Shown here piece by piece: positions 31,059 to 40,265 of a DNA stretch of 64,000 nt; position 1 is the first letter of the stretch, and each line of letters opens with the position of its first letter. The notes beneath the pieces were generated by a model. It did not search any database. It was not told the DNA's origin and was given only the letters and a program-made list of their open reading frames with translations. The position numbers were made by a program, and so were the translations under genes. This DNA comes from Bariatricus massiliensis (lineage in GTDB: Bacteria > Bacillota > Clostridia > Lachnospirales > Lachnospiraceae): positions 522,938-586,937 of the forward strand of contig NZ_LT574837.1 of assembly GCF_900086725.1 (NCBI RefSeq). The letters are read 5' to 3'.

Positions 31059-33551
31059 TCACATTACTCGTTCCAGCTCTTCAATCACGGCCTCCATATC
31101 GATAGGTTTCACCAGATATCCACTCATCCCTGCCTGCTCTGCCGTCTTTTTATCTTCCTCAAAAGCATTTGCCGTCATGGCGATAATTGGAAGTTTTCCT
31201 GTATCTGCCCTTCCCATTGACCGGATTCTACGAGTAGCCTCTATGCCGTCCATGACAGGCATTCGGATGTCCATGAGAACTGCGCCATAATAATCAGGCG
31301 GGTTGACTTCCACCAGCTCTACTGCCTCTTTCCCGTCCCGGGCCCCCTCTACCTGCAGGCCGCACATTTCCAGCAATTCCTTGGCAATCTCCATATTTAA
31401 GTCATTGTCTTCCACGAGGAGCACACGTTTTCCCTGAACACTGGAATTCCCGTATGGCTTTTCCTCAACCTTCCCCAGCTCATCTGCATCTTCTCTTCCT
31501 TCCATGTCTCTGACAAGCCTGAGTGGAATTACCACCAAAAAGTCTGAGCCCTTACCTTGACAGCTCTGCACTTCCAACGTGCCGTTCATAAGCTGGACCA
31601 GATTATAAACTATAGACAGCCCTAGTCCGCTTCCCACATAATTCCTTGCAAGCTCCGGATTTTCCTGCTCAAAGGGCTGGAAGATACGCTCCATGAATTC
31701 CTCTGACATACCGATTCCGGTATCCCGGACTTCCATCTCCAGATAGACCACACTATCTCTGCGTGTTTTCTCCCTTATATCCACTTCTACTCGCCCGCCC
31801 TCCGGTGTGAATTTAAGGGCATTTGACAGTAAATTCATCAATATTTGCTTTAACCTCAGTTCGTCGCCTATGCAGCACAAATCCAGAGGCTCATGATTTT
31901 CAATCTTATAATACAGCCCCTTCTCCTCTGCCTGAGGACGGATAATATCATTGATCTCCTCAAGCATTGCGGCAGGCGCAAATGGTACACTGGTAATTTC
32001 CATCTTTCCATTTTCTATTTTCGACATATCCAGAATATCATTGATAATTGATAGCAGATATTGTGATGATGCGTCTATCTTTCGAAAACAATCCTGAACA
32101 CATTCTACGTCCTGTGATTTCATCTGGCCTATTGCGCTCATTCCAATAATAGCGTTCATGGGCGTCCTGATGTCATGGCTCATCCGTGACAGGAAATCTG
32201 ATTTCGCCCTGTTCGCTGCATTGGCGGCGGCAAGCGCGTCCCTGAGCAGCTGCTCCTGACGCGCCTGTTCTGCTCTCTGGCTATCCAGAATTTTCGTCAT
32301 ATTGATAGCCATAACGTCCTCATTAAAGGGATTGTCAACCGCAACAATGTGGATAGATATCCAGTGGTACTTGCCATCCACACCTTTCTGCTGCATTTCC
32401 ATATATACTTCTTTTTTACCACTTTGAAAGCTCCTGATTATCTCTTCCCGGTTAAATGTACGCAGATAATCTTCTCTATAGGAAGGGTACACGTCTTCGG
32501 CATATTGAGCGATCAGGCGGCTGTAAATTCCTTCCTTTTGTCCCAAATAGCCCTCTTGGTCCTCCACAAAGCATTGGAATGTGTCTTTGCTCAAGTTCAA
32601 ACTCATAATCAATGGGTACACGGTGCATATTGCCGCCCTCAGGGAGCGGTTCTCCATGAGCTGTTCTCTGGCCTGCTCTCTTTGAAGCCGGGTCACATTG
32701 GTGATATCCGTAAAGACCGCCTGAATGACCTCCTGACCGTTTGCATTTACGATACGATCCATAAGTACCCTGATAAAAACTTGCTCCCCATTTTTCCGGA
32801 AAGATTCTCTTGTATAAGACGCCGTCTCTCCATTCAGTTTTAAACCGTCAATGATGTTGATCACCCAGCTTTTGTCCTCTGGTCTGACTCTTCCAAAGGG
32901 GCTTGGATTCTCACGGCGGTACTCTTCTTCCGAATCATAACCATAAAAATCCCACACCATGCGGTTTACATTGATTACTTTATACTCGGAATCTGTGTCG
33001 AACTGTACAATACCGCAAGGGACCGAATTATAGAGCTGGGACAAAAATTGGGCCTGACGCATATAATCCTGCTCGCTTTTACGCAGCGCGTTCTCCAATT
33101 CCATATAAGCCTGACGCGCAGACTCTACAGGGAAGAGCTCATCATCCCGTATTCCGGTATAAGGAATCGAGTTATGTATATGTACAGTCTCCAGTCGATT
33201 TCCCTTCTCCCTAAAGACAAAGGTAACCCGCTGCACAATCTCCAGACACATGCCGGTATCCTGCTTCGCCTTGAGACAGCTGACTCCTTCACAAAGATAA
33301 TTTCCTCCTCCCAGCTCCAGTGTCTCATACTGTTCATCCGACATGTCGAAGGGAATCATCTCATCCTTGCCGGCCCGGAAGGCAGCTGCAACGGCCTCCC
33401 TTCCCTCGGCTTTTTGTTTTTCTCCCGCCCCCAGCCAGACGATGTCATCTGCAAATGTGGAAATCATAAATTCCATATCAGACTCACAAAAATAAGTTCG
33501 TAAGATTTTAGCAGCAAGGCATTCAACCTGCTTGATTTTCTCATTTCCCAT
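31059..33551 (-). CDS. Soluble hybrid histidine kinase with NTF2-like sensor, PAS domains and receiver
   Basis: The 830-residue protein has no TM segment. Domains in order are an N-terminal SnoaL/NTF2-like domain (about 1-135), PAS (about 165-290), a second PAS-like region (about 300-425), HisKA with SRMSHDIRTPMNAIIG (H459), HATPase_c with NLLSNALKFTPEGG and GSGLGLSIV, and a C-terminal receiver with VEDNDLN and LMDIRMPVMDG. It should autophosphorylate and pass phosphate to its own receiver. No HPt domain or output regulator lies nearby. AAGGAGG precedes the ATG. An NTF2-like pocket as sensor input for a small ligand is inferred. Confidence 0.92.
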   Translation of the reverse strand: MGNEKIKQVECLAAKILRTYFCESDMEFMISTFADDIVWLGAGEKQKAEGREAVAAAFRAGKDEMIPFDMSDEQYETLELGGGNYLCEGVSCLKAKQDTGMCLEIVQRVTFVFREKGNRLETVHIHNSIPYTGIRDDELFPVESARQAYMELENALRKSEQDYMRQAQFLSQLYNSVPCGIVQFDTDSEYKVINVNRMVWDFYGYDSEEEYRRENPSPFGRVRPEDKSWVINIIDGLKLNGETASYTRESFRKNGEQVFIRVLMDRIVNANGQEVIQAVFTDITNVTRLQREQAREQLMENRSLRAAICTVYPLIMSLNLSKDTFQCFVEDQEGYLGQKEGIYSRLIAQYAEDVYPSYREDYLRTFNREEIIRSFQSGKKEVYMEMQQKGVDGKYHWISIHIVAVDNPFNEDVMAINMTKILDSQRAEQARQEQLLRDALAAANAANRAKSDFLSRMSHDIRTPMNAIIGMSAIGQMKSQDVECVQDCFRKIDASSQYLLSIINDILDMSKIENGKMEITSVPFAPAAMLEEINDIIRPQAEEKGLYYKIENHEPLDLCCIGDELRLKQILMNLLSNALKFTPEGGRVEVDIREKTRRDSVVYLEMEVRDTGIGMSEEFMERIFQPFEQENPELARNYVGSGLGLSIVYNLVQLMNGTLEVQSCQGKGSDFLVVIPLRLVRDMEGREDADELGKVEEKPYGNSSVQGKRVLLVEDNDLNMEIAKELLEMCGLQVEGARDGKEAVELVEVNPPDYYGAVLMDIRMPVMDGIEATRRIRSMGRADTGKLPIIAMTANAFEEDKKTAEQAGMSGYLVKPIDMEAVIEELERVM

Positions 33552-33590
33552 AGTCTAGCCGCCTCCTTTCAGATTCTCTCCATATCATAG

Positions 33591-33704
33591 CATGACCGCA
33601 GACGGTCATGATGCCTCCCGCGGATGCGCAGCAGCTTTCTGCGGTTCCGCAGAAACTGCCTCATGCGCAATGCTATAATTCGCACTTTGTGCTCATTATA
33701 GCAT
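33591..33704. repeat. Cluster of three strong inverted repeats
   Basis: CATGACCG-CAGA-CGGTCATG (33591-33610), TTTCTGCGG-TT-CCGCAGAAA (33636-33655) and ATGCTATAAT...ATTATAGCAT with inner GCAC/GTGC (33670-33704) follow one another. An outer ATGCGC/TGCGCAT-like pairing brackets the second. They lie between the MFS gene end and the kinase start on the minus strand. Part of the block may terminate the MFS message, but the T-runs are poor. Confidence 0.7.
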
Positions 33705-33722
33705 AGATTTGTTCGTGACACC

Positions 33723-34976
33723 TTATGATTTTATACGTTTTTTGTATCCGATTGTTATGCACACCGCGGCCGTGCCCAGAAGGGCCAGCAGACCGATCAG
33801 CACGGGGTAGTAACTCTGCATCATATCATAAACGAATCCGTAAAGAGGGACAAACACGATAGAAGCGAGAGGGGCTCCCATAGAAACTTTCGCGAATATT
33901 TTTTCATAATCCCTCTGTCCATAAAATTTCAGTGTAAGAAGCGGCCCGAGCACCATGATTCCAGAGCTTACCAGCCCATGTAAAAAGGCCGAGCCATAAA
34001 ATAGCAGAAGTCCTCCGCCGCTGAGAAAGAATCCCGCCGCCGCAAGCACGCCAACCGCAATCATCAGATAGCAAGTCTTGAGGCTTCCGATTTTATCGCT
34101 GATAATGCCGATTGCAATCGAACCAATGGCCGAGCCTACGGAGGCCGCCGCAAGCACCCCGCCCGTTTCCTGCACAGAGTATCCCAGAAGGCTTCCATAT
34201 GTTGGAATGTGCTGTGTAAATACACCCACACCGGTAATGGCTGCCATGAAGAGTAAAAGCAGATAGAAGGAGGGCGAACGGAGCGCCTCTTTTTCGCCGA
34301 TTCCCCGCTCTCTGCTGCCCGTATGATTCACTTTTTTTCTGGTTTTTCCTGCTCCTCCTTCGTAGGGAAGAAGTCCCCCCTCCTCCGGCCTGTTTCTCAG
34401 GAAGACGGAGGATACAATAATTACTGCCGCAAATGTAATTCCTCCCACGATAAAATATGCCTTGCGCCATCCTCTCCCCGCAATAATAGAAGAGACTAAT
34501 GGCTGGAGCACCGCTCCAAATAGTCCCACGAACGCCATCTGGATTCCCATCATAGTCCCGGCATTTGTGCGGAACCAGCGGTTAATCAGCACGGGCCCCA
34601 GAAGGTTCACAAGCAGCGTCGCCCCCATCGCGTAGGGAATCGCCAAAAGATACCAAACATAGACCTTGTCCGCAAATCCCATGGCCGCAAAGGAAAGGAT
34701 TTGCAGCGCCGCTCCCACCGCCGCCACCAGACGTATATCAAAATGGTGAATCATTTTTCCCGCCGTGGGAAGCCAGAGTACCATAACGGCGGAAGTTATA
34801 CTCAGGTAAACGGACAATTCTCCGATTCCGGTTCCAATATCTCCTGCCACAGGAGCCAGAAACAGGGCAGAAGTCATATTCAGCCCACCTCCCGCCAAAC
34901 CCCTGATTATAATGACCGCCGCCAAAATCACCCAGGCATAGTGCAGCCCGCCTCCGGTTTGCTTTCGTTTTTCCAC
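33723..34976 (-). CDS. MFS transporter, oxalate/formate antiporter-like group
   Basis: The 417-residue protein has twelve predicted TM helices. It opens GLHYAWVILAAVIIIRGLAGGGLN, typical of the OFA/monocarboxylate-porter branch of the major facilitator superfamily, with a central hydrophilic loop (about residues 195-225, lysine/arginine rich). The second half has SVGSAIGSIAIGIISDKIGS, the inter-repeat motif. Small organic anions are the likely substrates. The first codon is GTG with GGAGGGG upstream. Confidence 0.88.
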   Translation of the reverse strand: MEKRKQTGGGLHYAWVILAAVIIIRGLAGGGLNMTSALFLAPVAGDIGTGIGELSVYLSITSAVMVLWLPTAGKMIHHFDIRLVAAVGAALQILSFAAMGFADKVYVWYLLAIPYAMGATLLVNLLGPVLINRWFRTNAGTMMGIQMAFVGLFGAVLQPLVSSIIAGRGWRKAYFIVGGITFAAVIIVSSVFLRNRPEEGGLLPYEGGAGKTRKKVNHTGSRERGIGEKEALRSPSFYLLLLFMAAITGVGVFTQHIPTYGSLLGYSVQETGGVLAAASVGSAIGSIAIGIISDKIGSLKTCYLMIAVGVLAAAGFFLSGGGLLLFYGSAFLHGLVSSGIMVLGPLLTLKFYGQRDYEKIFAKVSMGAPLASIVFVPLYGFVYDMMQSYYPVLIGLLALLGTAAVCITIGYKKRIKS

Positions 34977-35145
34977 AGTAATCCCCTCCGTTTAATAAGA
35001 TGTTTTTAACAAGTATCTGCATTTGCGTAATTTTTATTCTTATTAAAAATGAGTCCTTTTTCACTTTCCACATTGACTTTTGTACGAACGTGAAATAGTA
35101 TAACCATAACAGATTACCGCAGACAGTCAGATAAGGAGGGGTTCT

Positions 35146-35652
35146 ATGGGATTACTTTACCGATTGACACAAGCTATGATTGATTTCTATATGGGGGATC
35201 CAAACCGGATACAGCACTTCATCAAAGTGCACAGCTTCGCCCGTCTCATCGGCGAGGGCGAGGGTTTGGACGAAGATACGCTGTTTACGTTGGAAGCGGC
35301 CGCACTTGTACATGACATCGGCATCAAGCCGGCCGAAGAAAAATACGGGCACTGTGAGGGCAAGCTTCAGGAGGAGGAAGGCCCCGCTCCTGCCGCTGAG
35401 ATGCTCCGCTCACTTGGCTTTGATTCCAAGGTTACAGAAAGAGTCTGCTATCTCGTCGGGCATCATCATACTTACACCGGCGTAAATGGCATGGACTACC
35501 GCATCTTGCTGGAAGCTGATTTTCTTGTCAACCTCTATGAGGGCAGCAGCCCGCAGGCAGCCGTCCAGACAGCATTGGCAAATATTTTCCGCACCCGGAC
35601 CGGCACTCAGATATGCCGCACGATGTTCGACATGGACTATATCTCCTCTTGA
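35146..35652 (+). CDS. HD-domain phosphohydrolase
   Basis: The 168-residue protein has the HD fold: RIQHFIKVHSFARLIG (first His), EAAALVHDIGI (HD pair), CYLVGHHHTY and LLEADFLVNLYEG (final Asp). Metal ligands are complete. Such small HD proteins are phosphohydrolases or nucleotidases; substrate unknown. AAGGAGG precedes the ATG. Its last 16 bases overlap the convergent HAD gene. Confidence 0.88.
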   Translation: MGLLYRLTQAMIDFYMGDPNRIQHFIKVHSFARLIGEGEGLDEDTLFTLEAAALVHDIGIKPAEEKYGHCEGKLQEEEGPAPAAEMLRSLGFDSKVTERVCYLVGHHHTYTGVNGMDYRILLEADFLVNLYEGSSPQAAVQTALANIFRTRTGTQICRTMFDMDYISS

Positions 35653-36305
35653 ATAAGGGGCAGTACTTCCATTAAATTTCTTACTATTGTCACATCAGGA
35701 TATGTCTTACCGCCCGTTCTCTGAACAAGAATAGGGGTGATACCGGCGGATTTTGCCCCGATTATATCTGAGCTGTAGGAATCGCCCACATGGAGCACCT
35801 CATCCGCACTGAATCCGCTGACTTCCAGTGCCTTCTCAAACAGTTCCCGGTGGGGTTTGTAAGCCTTGACCATGTCCGCACAGACAAGTCCCGCCGGAGT
35901 AAGGCCTTTGTCTTCCATCGCTTTCTCCAGATACTGGATTCCATTATTGCTGATGATATATATGGGCAGCGGGCAGCGCTCAAAAAAGTCCCTTACCTCC
36001 GGGAACGCCGGCGCATGAATCCAGAACTGCTGAAAGAGTCTGTGCAGTTCCTCAAAATTTTCTCTCAGATTGATGTCCTTTTTCAGATGCTCCAGCACCC
36101 GGTCAACTATCTCATCTTCTGTCAAGTAAGTTTCTTTATAACTTTTCTCCTCATATTCCTTTAACCATTTCCACCAAAGTGCAACTGCCTCCTTGGGCTC
36201 ATGGAGGTCGCTGCTTCTGCAGATGCGCATCACTACCTCTTCAATTTCTTTCCCGGTCTCCTGCACGGTAGTCCCTGTATAGTCAATGAATATTCCTTTC
36301 AACAT
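35637..36305 (-). CDS. HAD-superfamily hydrolase with altered motif I
   Basis: The 222-residue protein is HAD-like with a helical cap: motif I is FIDYTGTT (nucleophile D8), motif II IYIISNN, motif III Lys in KPHRELFEKALE, motif IV HVGDSYSSDIIGAKSAG. The acid/base Asp two residues after the nucleophile is Thr10 here, as in P-type ATPases rather than ordinary HAD phosphatases. It may be a slow phosphatase or act on an unusual bond. GAGG precedes the ATG. Confidence 0.86.
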   Translation of the reverse strand: MLKGIFIDYTGTTVQETGKEIEEVVMRICRSSDLHEPKEAVALWWKWLKEYEEKSYKETYLTEDEIVDRVLEHLKKDINLRENFEELHRLFQQFWIHAPAFPEVRDFFERCPLPIYIISNNGIQYLEKAMEDKGLTPAGLVCADMVKAYKPHRELFEKALEVSGFSADEVLHVGDSYSSDIIGAKSAGITPILVQRTGGKTYPDVTIVRNLMEVLPLIQEEI

Positions 36306-36388
36306 GGCATTTCCTCCTCTGATATCATATCTCTTAATAGATTATAAACTTTTGTATGCCTGTCCGCAATGGGTGGGAACAATACTCA

Positions 36389-36438
36389 TTGACACAGGCC
36401 GGCATTATGGATATACTAAATTTATATTACACACGTAA
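36389..36438 (+). promoter_or_regulatory. blaI-blaR1 promoter and BlaI operator
   Basis: TTGACA (36389-36394), a 17-base spacer and TATACT (36412-36417) form a near-perfect promoter. TTACACACGTAA (36427-36438) follows at the expected transcription start. Its arms TTAC/GTAA and the trailing GAATT match the operators at 40150 and 41884, so autorepression by BlaI is predicted. Confidence 0.8.
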
Positions 36439-36457
36439 GAATTAAGGGGGTTTTCAC

Positions 36458-36835
36458 ATGACATCTCTGCCTCAAATTTCAGAAGCCGAATTTGAAGTAA
36501 TGAAAATCGTATGGAAGTACGCGCCAATCAGCACCAACGAAGTGACGGAGCGCTTGATGCGGACCACAGACTGGAGCCCGAAGACGATCCAGACGCTGCT
36601 CAAACGGCTGGTAACAAAGGGCGCGCTGACCTACGAGAAGCAAAGCCGTGTCTTCGTCTATTCACCAGCCGTAGAGGAAAGCGAATATGTAGGCCAGAAA
36701 AGCAGCTCCTTCCTGAACCGTTATTATGACGGTCACATCAGCAGCATGGTATCCGCCTATCTGGAAAATGACAGGCTTTCAGAAGGGGAGCTGGATGAGC
36801 TGAGGGCGCTTCTGAAGAACAAAGTGGATAACTGA
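36458..36835 (+). CDS. blaI: BlaI/MecI-family transcriptional repressor
   Basis: The 125-residue winged-helix repressor has SEAEFEVMKIVWKYAPISTNEV, then SPKTIQTLLKRLVTKGAL (recognition helix), and a C-terminal dimerisation part ending LDELRALLKNK. BlaI dimers repress beta-lactamase and their own operon until cleaved after BlaR1 signalling. The cleavage bond region between the domains (SPAVEESEY) is present but not diagnostic. AAGGGGG precedes the ATG. blaR1 starts 14 bases after its stop. Confidence 0.94.
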   Translation: MTSLPQISEAEFEVMKIVWKYAPISTNEVTERLMRTTDWSPKTIQTLLKRLVTKGALTYEKQSRVFVYSPAVEESEYVGQKSSSFLNRYYDGHISSMVSAYLENDRLSEGELDELRALLKNKVDN

Positions 36836-36849
36836 AAGGAGGTAACAGC

Positions 36850-38634
36850 TTGCAGGATTTTGTCGTCCTTTTTCTTATCAGCAATCTTTTTCTTGCCGCG
36901 TTTGTAGGCCTCATACTGGCTGTGAAGCGGATATTCCGAAGGCAGCTTTCATGCCGCATGCAGTACCATATGTGGTTCTTTTTGCTGGCCGCACTGGCAG
37001 TCCCTTTTCTACCGCTATCTCCAAACAATCTGTACCGCCTTTTCTTCCGGCTCGTCTCACCCGCCGCCGGCAGCCTGCCACAAGGCACAAAAGCAGGTAT
37101 AGCATTTACCGGAGAGGCCCGGACTGAGACGGTGTCCGCATTCCACGATTTTACGGTATCTGTGAGCGGACATGCTCCCTCTGCTCTTGTCATCTGCCTT
37201 GTATTGATATGGCTCATAGGGCTTATGGTAATGCTGGTGCTGCTTCTGCGCTCAAGAATCTACTTATATCGTCTGGAGCGCTCCGCTCTTTTACTGCAGA
37301 ACCCGGAAATCAAACGCCTTTTTCAAGACTGTCTCGGCAAATTAAAAGTCAGACGAAGGATTGCTGTATACAGCACCCCATACCTCAAGTCACCGGTCAC
37401 ACTTGGGATTTTCCGTCCCCGCATTTACCTGCCGCTCCATCTGATATCAGATTGCAGCGCCAAGGATATGCGCTACATACTGCTGCACGAGCTGCAGCAC
37501 TATAGACATGGCGACGCACTGATAGGGTGCCTGATGAGTATTGCCGGCTTGATTTATTGGTTCAATCCTGCTGTACGCCAAGGCTTAAGAAAAATGCGGG
37601 ACGACCGTGAGCTGGCCTGCGATTCTTCCGTACTTGAGCTGCTGGACGAGTCAGAATATCCCTGTTATGGAAACACACTGCTTCAATTTGCCGAAAAGAT
37701 ATCTCATTGTTCTTTTCCCTTTGCGTCAGGCATGGGCGGTGATTTCAGGCAAATAAAAAAGCGCATTGTAAATATCGCTTCCTTCCGGCCTGCCGCCCGC
37801 AGTCAAAAACTCAAAGGGAGACTCGCTTATCTCGTGATTGCGGCAGCCCTTATAGGCGCTGCGCCGGTTCTTTCCGCCAACGCCGTGGGGGAGGAGGATT
37901 ATGCCCCAGCCGAGAAGGGGCCGGAGTTCACTTCCCTTGACCTGTCTGCCTATTTTGGGGGATATGACGGCAGTTTTGTTCTTTACGATACCAAGGCCGA
38001 TTCATGGAAAATCTACAATCAGGAGCTGGCCGTCAAGCGTATTTCACCGGATTCTACTTATAAGATATACTCCGCTCTAATGGGCCTGGAGGCAGGAAGT
38101 ATCTCAGACGGAAACTCCGAGTTAACTTGGGACGGAACTGAATATCCTTTTGCAGAGTGGAATCAGAATCAAAATCTAGCCACAGCCATGCAGAATTCTG
38201 TCAACTGGTATTTCCATTATCTTGACAAGCGGACCGGCAAAGATACCGTCCAGTCTTATCTCAGCCAAATCAGATACGGTAACGAGGACACTAGTGCAGG
38301 GCTGGAATCTTGCTGGCTGGAGTCTTCCTTAAAAATATCGCCTCTCGAACAGGCAGAGCTGCTCAAGAAGCTCCTTGCGGGCGAGCTTCCTTTTCGGAGG
38401 CAGCACATACAGACAGTGCAAGACGCTTTGCTTGTTCGTTCTGATGATTCGGGAAGATTGTACGGAAAAACAGGAACCGGGGCCGTAGACGGCATGGAAG
38501 TGAATGGGTGGTTCGTAGGCTTTACGGAATCTGCTCAAGGTTCCTATGTCTTTGCTCTCAATATTCAAGGAAATTCTAACGCCACCGGTACACATGCGAA
38601 AGAAATCGCACTGCGGATTTTACAGGATATGTAA
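36850..38634 (+). CDS. blaR1: BlaR1-family sensor metalloprotease with penicillin-binding domain
   Basis: The 594-residue protein has an N-terminal membrane M56 metalloprotease: TM helices near 5-25, 40-57 and 112-133, zinc motif HELQH (213-217) and the DDRELACD ligand Glu (254). A further TM (about 325-345) leads to an external class D beta-lactamase-like sensor with STYK (402-405), NSV, RYGN and KTGTG. Beta-lactam acylation of the Ser would activate the protease and remove BlaI. The start is TTG with AAAGGAGGT upstream. Confidence 0.94.
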   Translation: MQDFVVLFLISNLFLAAFVGLILAVKRIFRRQLSCRMQYHMWFFLLAALAVPFLPLSPNNLYRLFFRLVSPAAGSLPQGTKAGIAFTGEARTETVSAFHDFTVSVSGHAPSALVICLVLIWLIGLMVMLVLLLRSRIYLYRLERSALLLQNPEIKRLFQDCLGKLKVRRRIAVYSTPYLKSPVTLGIFRPRIYLPLHLISDCSAKDMRYILLHELQHYRHGDALIGCLMSIAGLIYWFNPAVRQGLRKMRDDRELACDSSVLELLDESEYPCYGNTLLQFAEKISHCSFPFASGMGGDFRQIKKRIVNIASFRPAARSQKLKGRLAYLVIAAALIGAAPVLSANAVGEEDYAPAEKGPEFTSLDLSAYFGGYDGSFVLYDTKADSWKIYNQELAVKRISPDSTYKIYSALMGLEAGSISDGNSELTWDGTEYPFAEWNQNQNLATAMQNSVNWYFHYLDKRTGKDTVQSYLSQIRYGNEDTSAGLESCWLESSLKISPLEQAELLKKLLAGELPFRRQHIQTVQDALLVRSDDSGRLYGKTGTGAVDGMEVNGWFVGFTESAQGSYVFALNIQGNSNATGTHAKEIALRILQDM

Positions 38635-38663
38635 TTCTTAACGTTTATAAGGAGGAAAATAAA

Positions 38664-39245
38664 ATGGATGAAAAAAACAGATGCCCATGGGCAGGGGATA
38701 TCCCCATTTATATTGATTATCACGACAATGAATGGGGACGCCCTGTACATGACGACGACAAATTATTTGAAATGCTAATCCTAGAGGGCATGCAGGCTGG
38801 GCTTTCCTGGATAACTATTCTCAAAAAACGGGAAGCCTACCGGGAAGCTTTTGATGGATTTTCCGCAGCCAAGATTGCCTGCTATGATGAAAACAAAATC
38901 GAGGAACTTATGCAGAACAAGGGCATTATCCGTAACCGGCTAAAAATAAACTCTGTAGTCAATAACGCAAAAGTGTTCCTTGCGGTTCAAGAAAAATACG
39001 GCAGTTTTGATAAGATGATTTGGAGTTACGTGGATAACACTCCGATTGTGGGGCATTGGGAAAAAATAGAAGATGTCCCTGCCAACACCCCTCTGTCCGA
39101 TCAAATAAGCAAAGATCTGAAAAAACTTGGTTTTAAGTTCGTGGGCTCCACTATTATCTATTCCTTTATGCAGGCGGTTGGCATGGTCAACGACCACCTC
39201 ACAGACTGTTTTGCCTATGACCTCTGCAAAGGCGCGCTCCGCTGA
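38664..39245 (+). CDS. tag: DNA-3-methyladenine glycosylase I
   Basis: The enzyme excises 3-methyladenine from alkylated DNA. The 193-residue protein carries NRCPWAGDIPIYIDYHDNEWG (zinc Cys and the substrate-binding region), MLILEGMQAGLSWITIL (HhH-like element) and the C-terminal zinc ligands around DHLTDCFAYDLC. AAGGAGG precedes the ATG. It follows blaR1 by 30 bases and may share its transcript, though no functional link is known. A GC-rich hairpin at 39236-39255 overlaps its stop. Confidence 0.93.
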   Translation: MDEKNRCPWAGDIPIYIDYHDNEWGRPVHDDDKLFEMLILEGMQAGLSWITILKKREAYREAFDGFSAAKIACYDENKIEELMQNKGIIRNRLKINSVVNNAKVFLAVQEKYGSFDKMIWSYVDNTPIVGHWEKIEDVPANTPLSDQISKDLKKLGFKFVGSTIIYSFMQAVGMVNDHLTDCFAYDLCKGALR

Positions 39246-39267
39246 TTGGCGGAGCGGCAGTTGTGTG

Positions 39268-40116
39268 TCATCGTAGTATTTCCATCGCAATCTGTCTGGC
39301 GCCTGCCCCGTTTACAGTTTCCGAATCGGTGTCATCTAAATATACCGCAATATATGTGACCGTATTTTCCTTCTCCACAAATCCCACGAACCACCCTTCG
39401 TGTTGTCCGGTACCTGTTTTCCCATAAATTTTCTGGGTACTGTCCGACTCTGTTAGCATACAGTTTTTGAGAGTTTCTACCTCCTTATCGGAATAGATGG
39501 TTCTGCCCTCAACTATATTGCGGAGCATCTCTACCTGTTGGAGGGGCGAGATTTTTAGGGAGGAACCCAGCCAAAAACCGTTCAGCTCCGGCAGCGGATT
39601 GACGCCACTCCCGCTCCACTGGCTACTGTCGCAATTGCCATAATCTAACGCTTGAAGCTGGGCACGCGCCTCTTCCTCCCCTACTCCATCAATCACTTTA
39701 CGGAAGTACCACACGCAAGATTGTTGAAACGCTTCCTTTAGGTTCAAGTCTTGATTCCAAGCCTCAAGAGGATATGCTGTCCCATCATAACCCATCCGGC
39801 TGTCCTCAGACGTTACAACCTGATTATGCAGCCCCATCAGTGTAGCGGCTATTTTAAAAGTAGACCAAGGGGAAGCCTGTCTACGGCACATTTCTTCCTC
39901 GTAAAAACTATAAGTGTTGTTCGAAGTCTCATAAATGACGGCACAGCCCTCTGTGCCTCCAAATATTTCTCCGTAGTCGACCGTCTCTATCAATGGTTCT
40001 GTCACGGCTTCCTTCGCGGTGTTTTTTCTGACAGCAGTTTGTTCTTCTTCACTCTTTGCACATCCACATATGCCTAGCATCAGTATACACATACCCATTA
40101 TTACTTGTTTTTTCAT
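39268..40116 (-). CDS. Class D beta-lactamase-like lipoprotein
   Basis: The 282-residue protein has a lipoprotein signal (MGMCILMLGICGCAKSEEE, lipid Cys19). It carries all class D serine beta-lactamase motifs: STFK (85-88), SCV (133-135), YGN (159-161) and KTGTG (233-237). It resembles the sensor domain of the nearby BlaR1 over its whole length. Membrane-anchored OXA-type enzymes occur in Gram-positives, so hydrolysis of beta-lactams outside the cell is likely; a pure sensor role is the alternative. Its promoter carries a BlaI operator. GGAGGGG precedes the ATG. Confidence 0.88.
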   Translation of the reverse strand: MKKQVIMGMCILMLGICGCAKSEEEQTAVRKNTAKEAVTEPLIETVDYGEIFGGTEGCAVIYETSNNTYSFYEEEMCRRQASPWSTFKIAATLMGLHNQVVTSEDSRMGYDGTAYPLEAWNQDLNLKEAFQQSCVWYFRKVIDGVGEEEARAQLQALDYGNCDSSQWSGSGVNPLPELNGFWLGSSLKISPLQQVEMLRNIVEGRTIYSDKEVETLKNCMLTESDSTQKIYGKTGTGQHEGWFVGFVEKENTVTYIAVYLDDTDSETVNGAGARQIAMEILR

Positions 40117-40146
40117 AATCCCCTCCAGCTTTTCTTATTGTCTCAA

Positions 40147-40175
40147 ATCTTACACTTGTAATATTTATCTGTCAA
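40147..40175 (-). promoter_or_regulatory. BlaI-controlled promoter of the class D beta-lactamase gene
   Basis: The minus strand reads TTGACA (40170-40175), a 17-base spacer and TAAGAT (40147-40152). The perfect palindrome TTACAAGTGTAA (40150-40161) covers the -10 and the end of the spacer, so a bound BlaI dimer would block polymerase. Confidence 0.85.
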
Positions 40176-40265
40176 GTGAAATCTAATTAGTGTCATGTAT
40201 AAAATAGCTATTGCTGCAAAAAATATTCACAGGAAAATAATAAATATTCTGGGAGGAACTATCAT

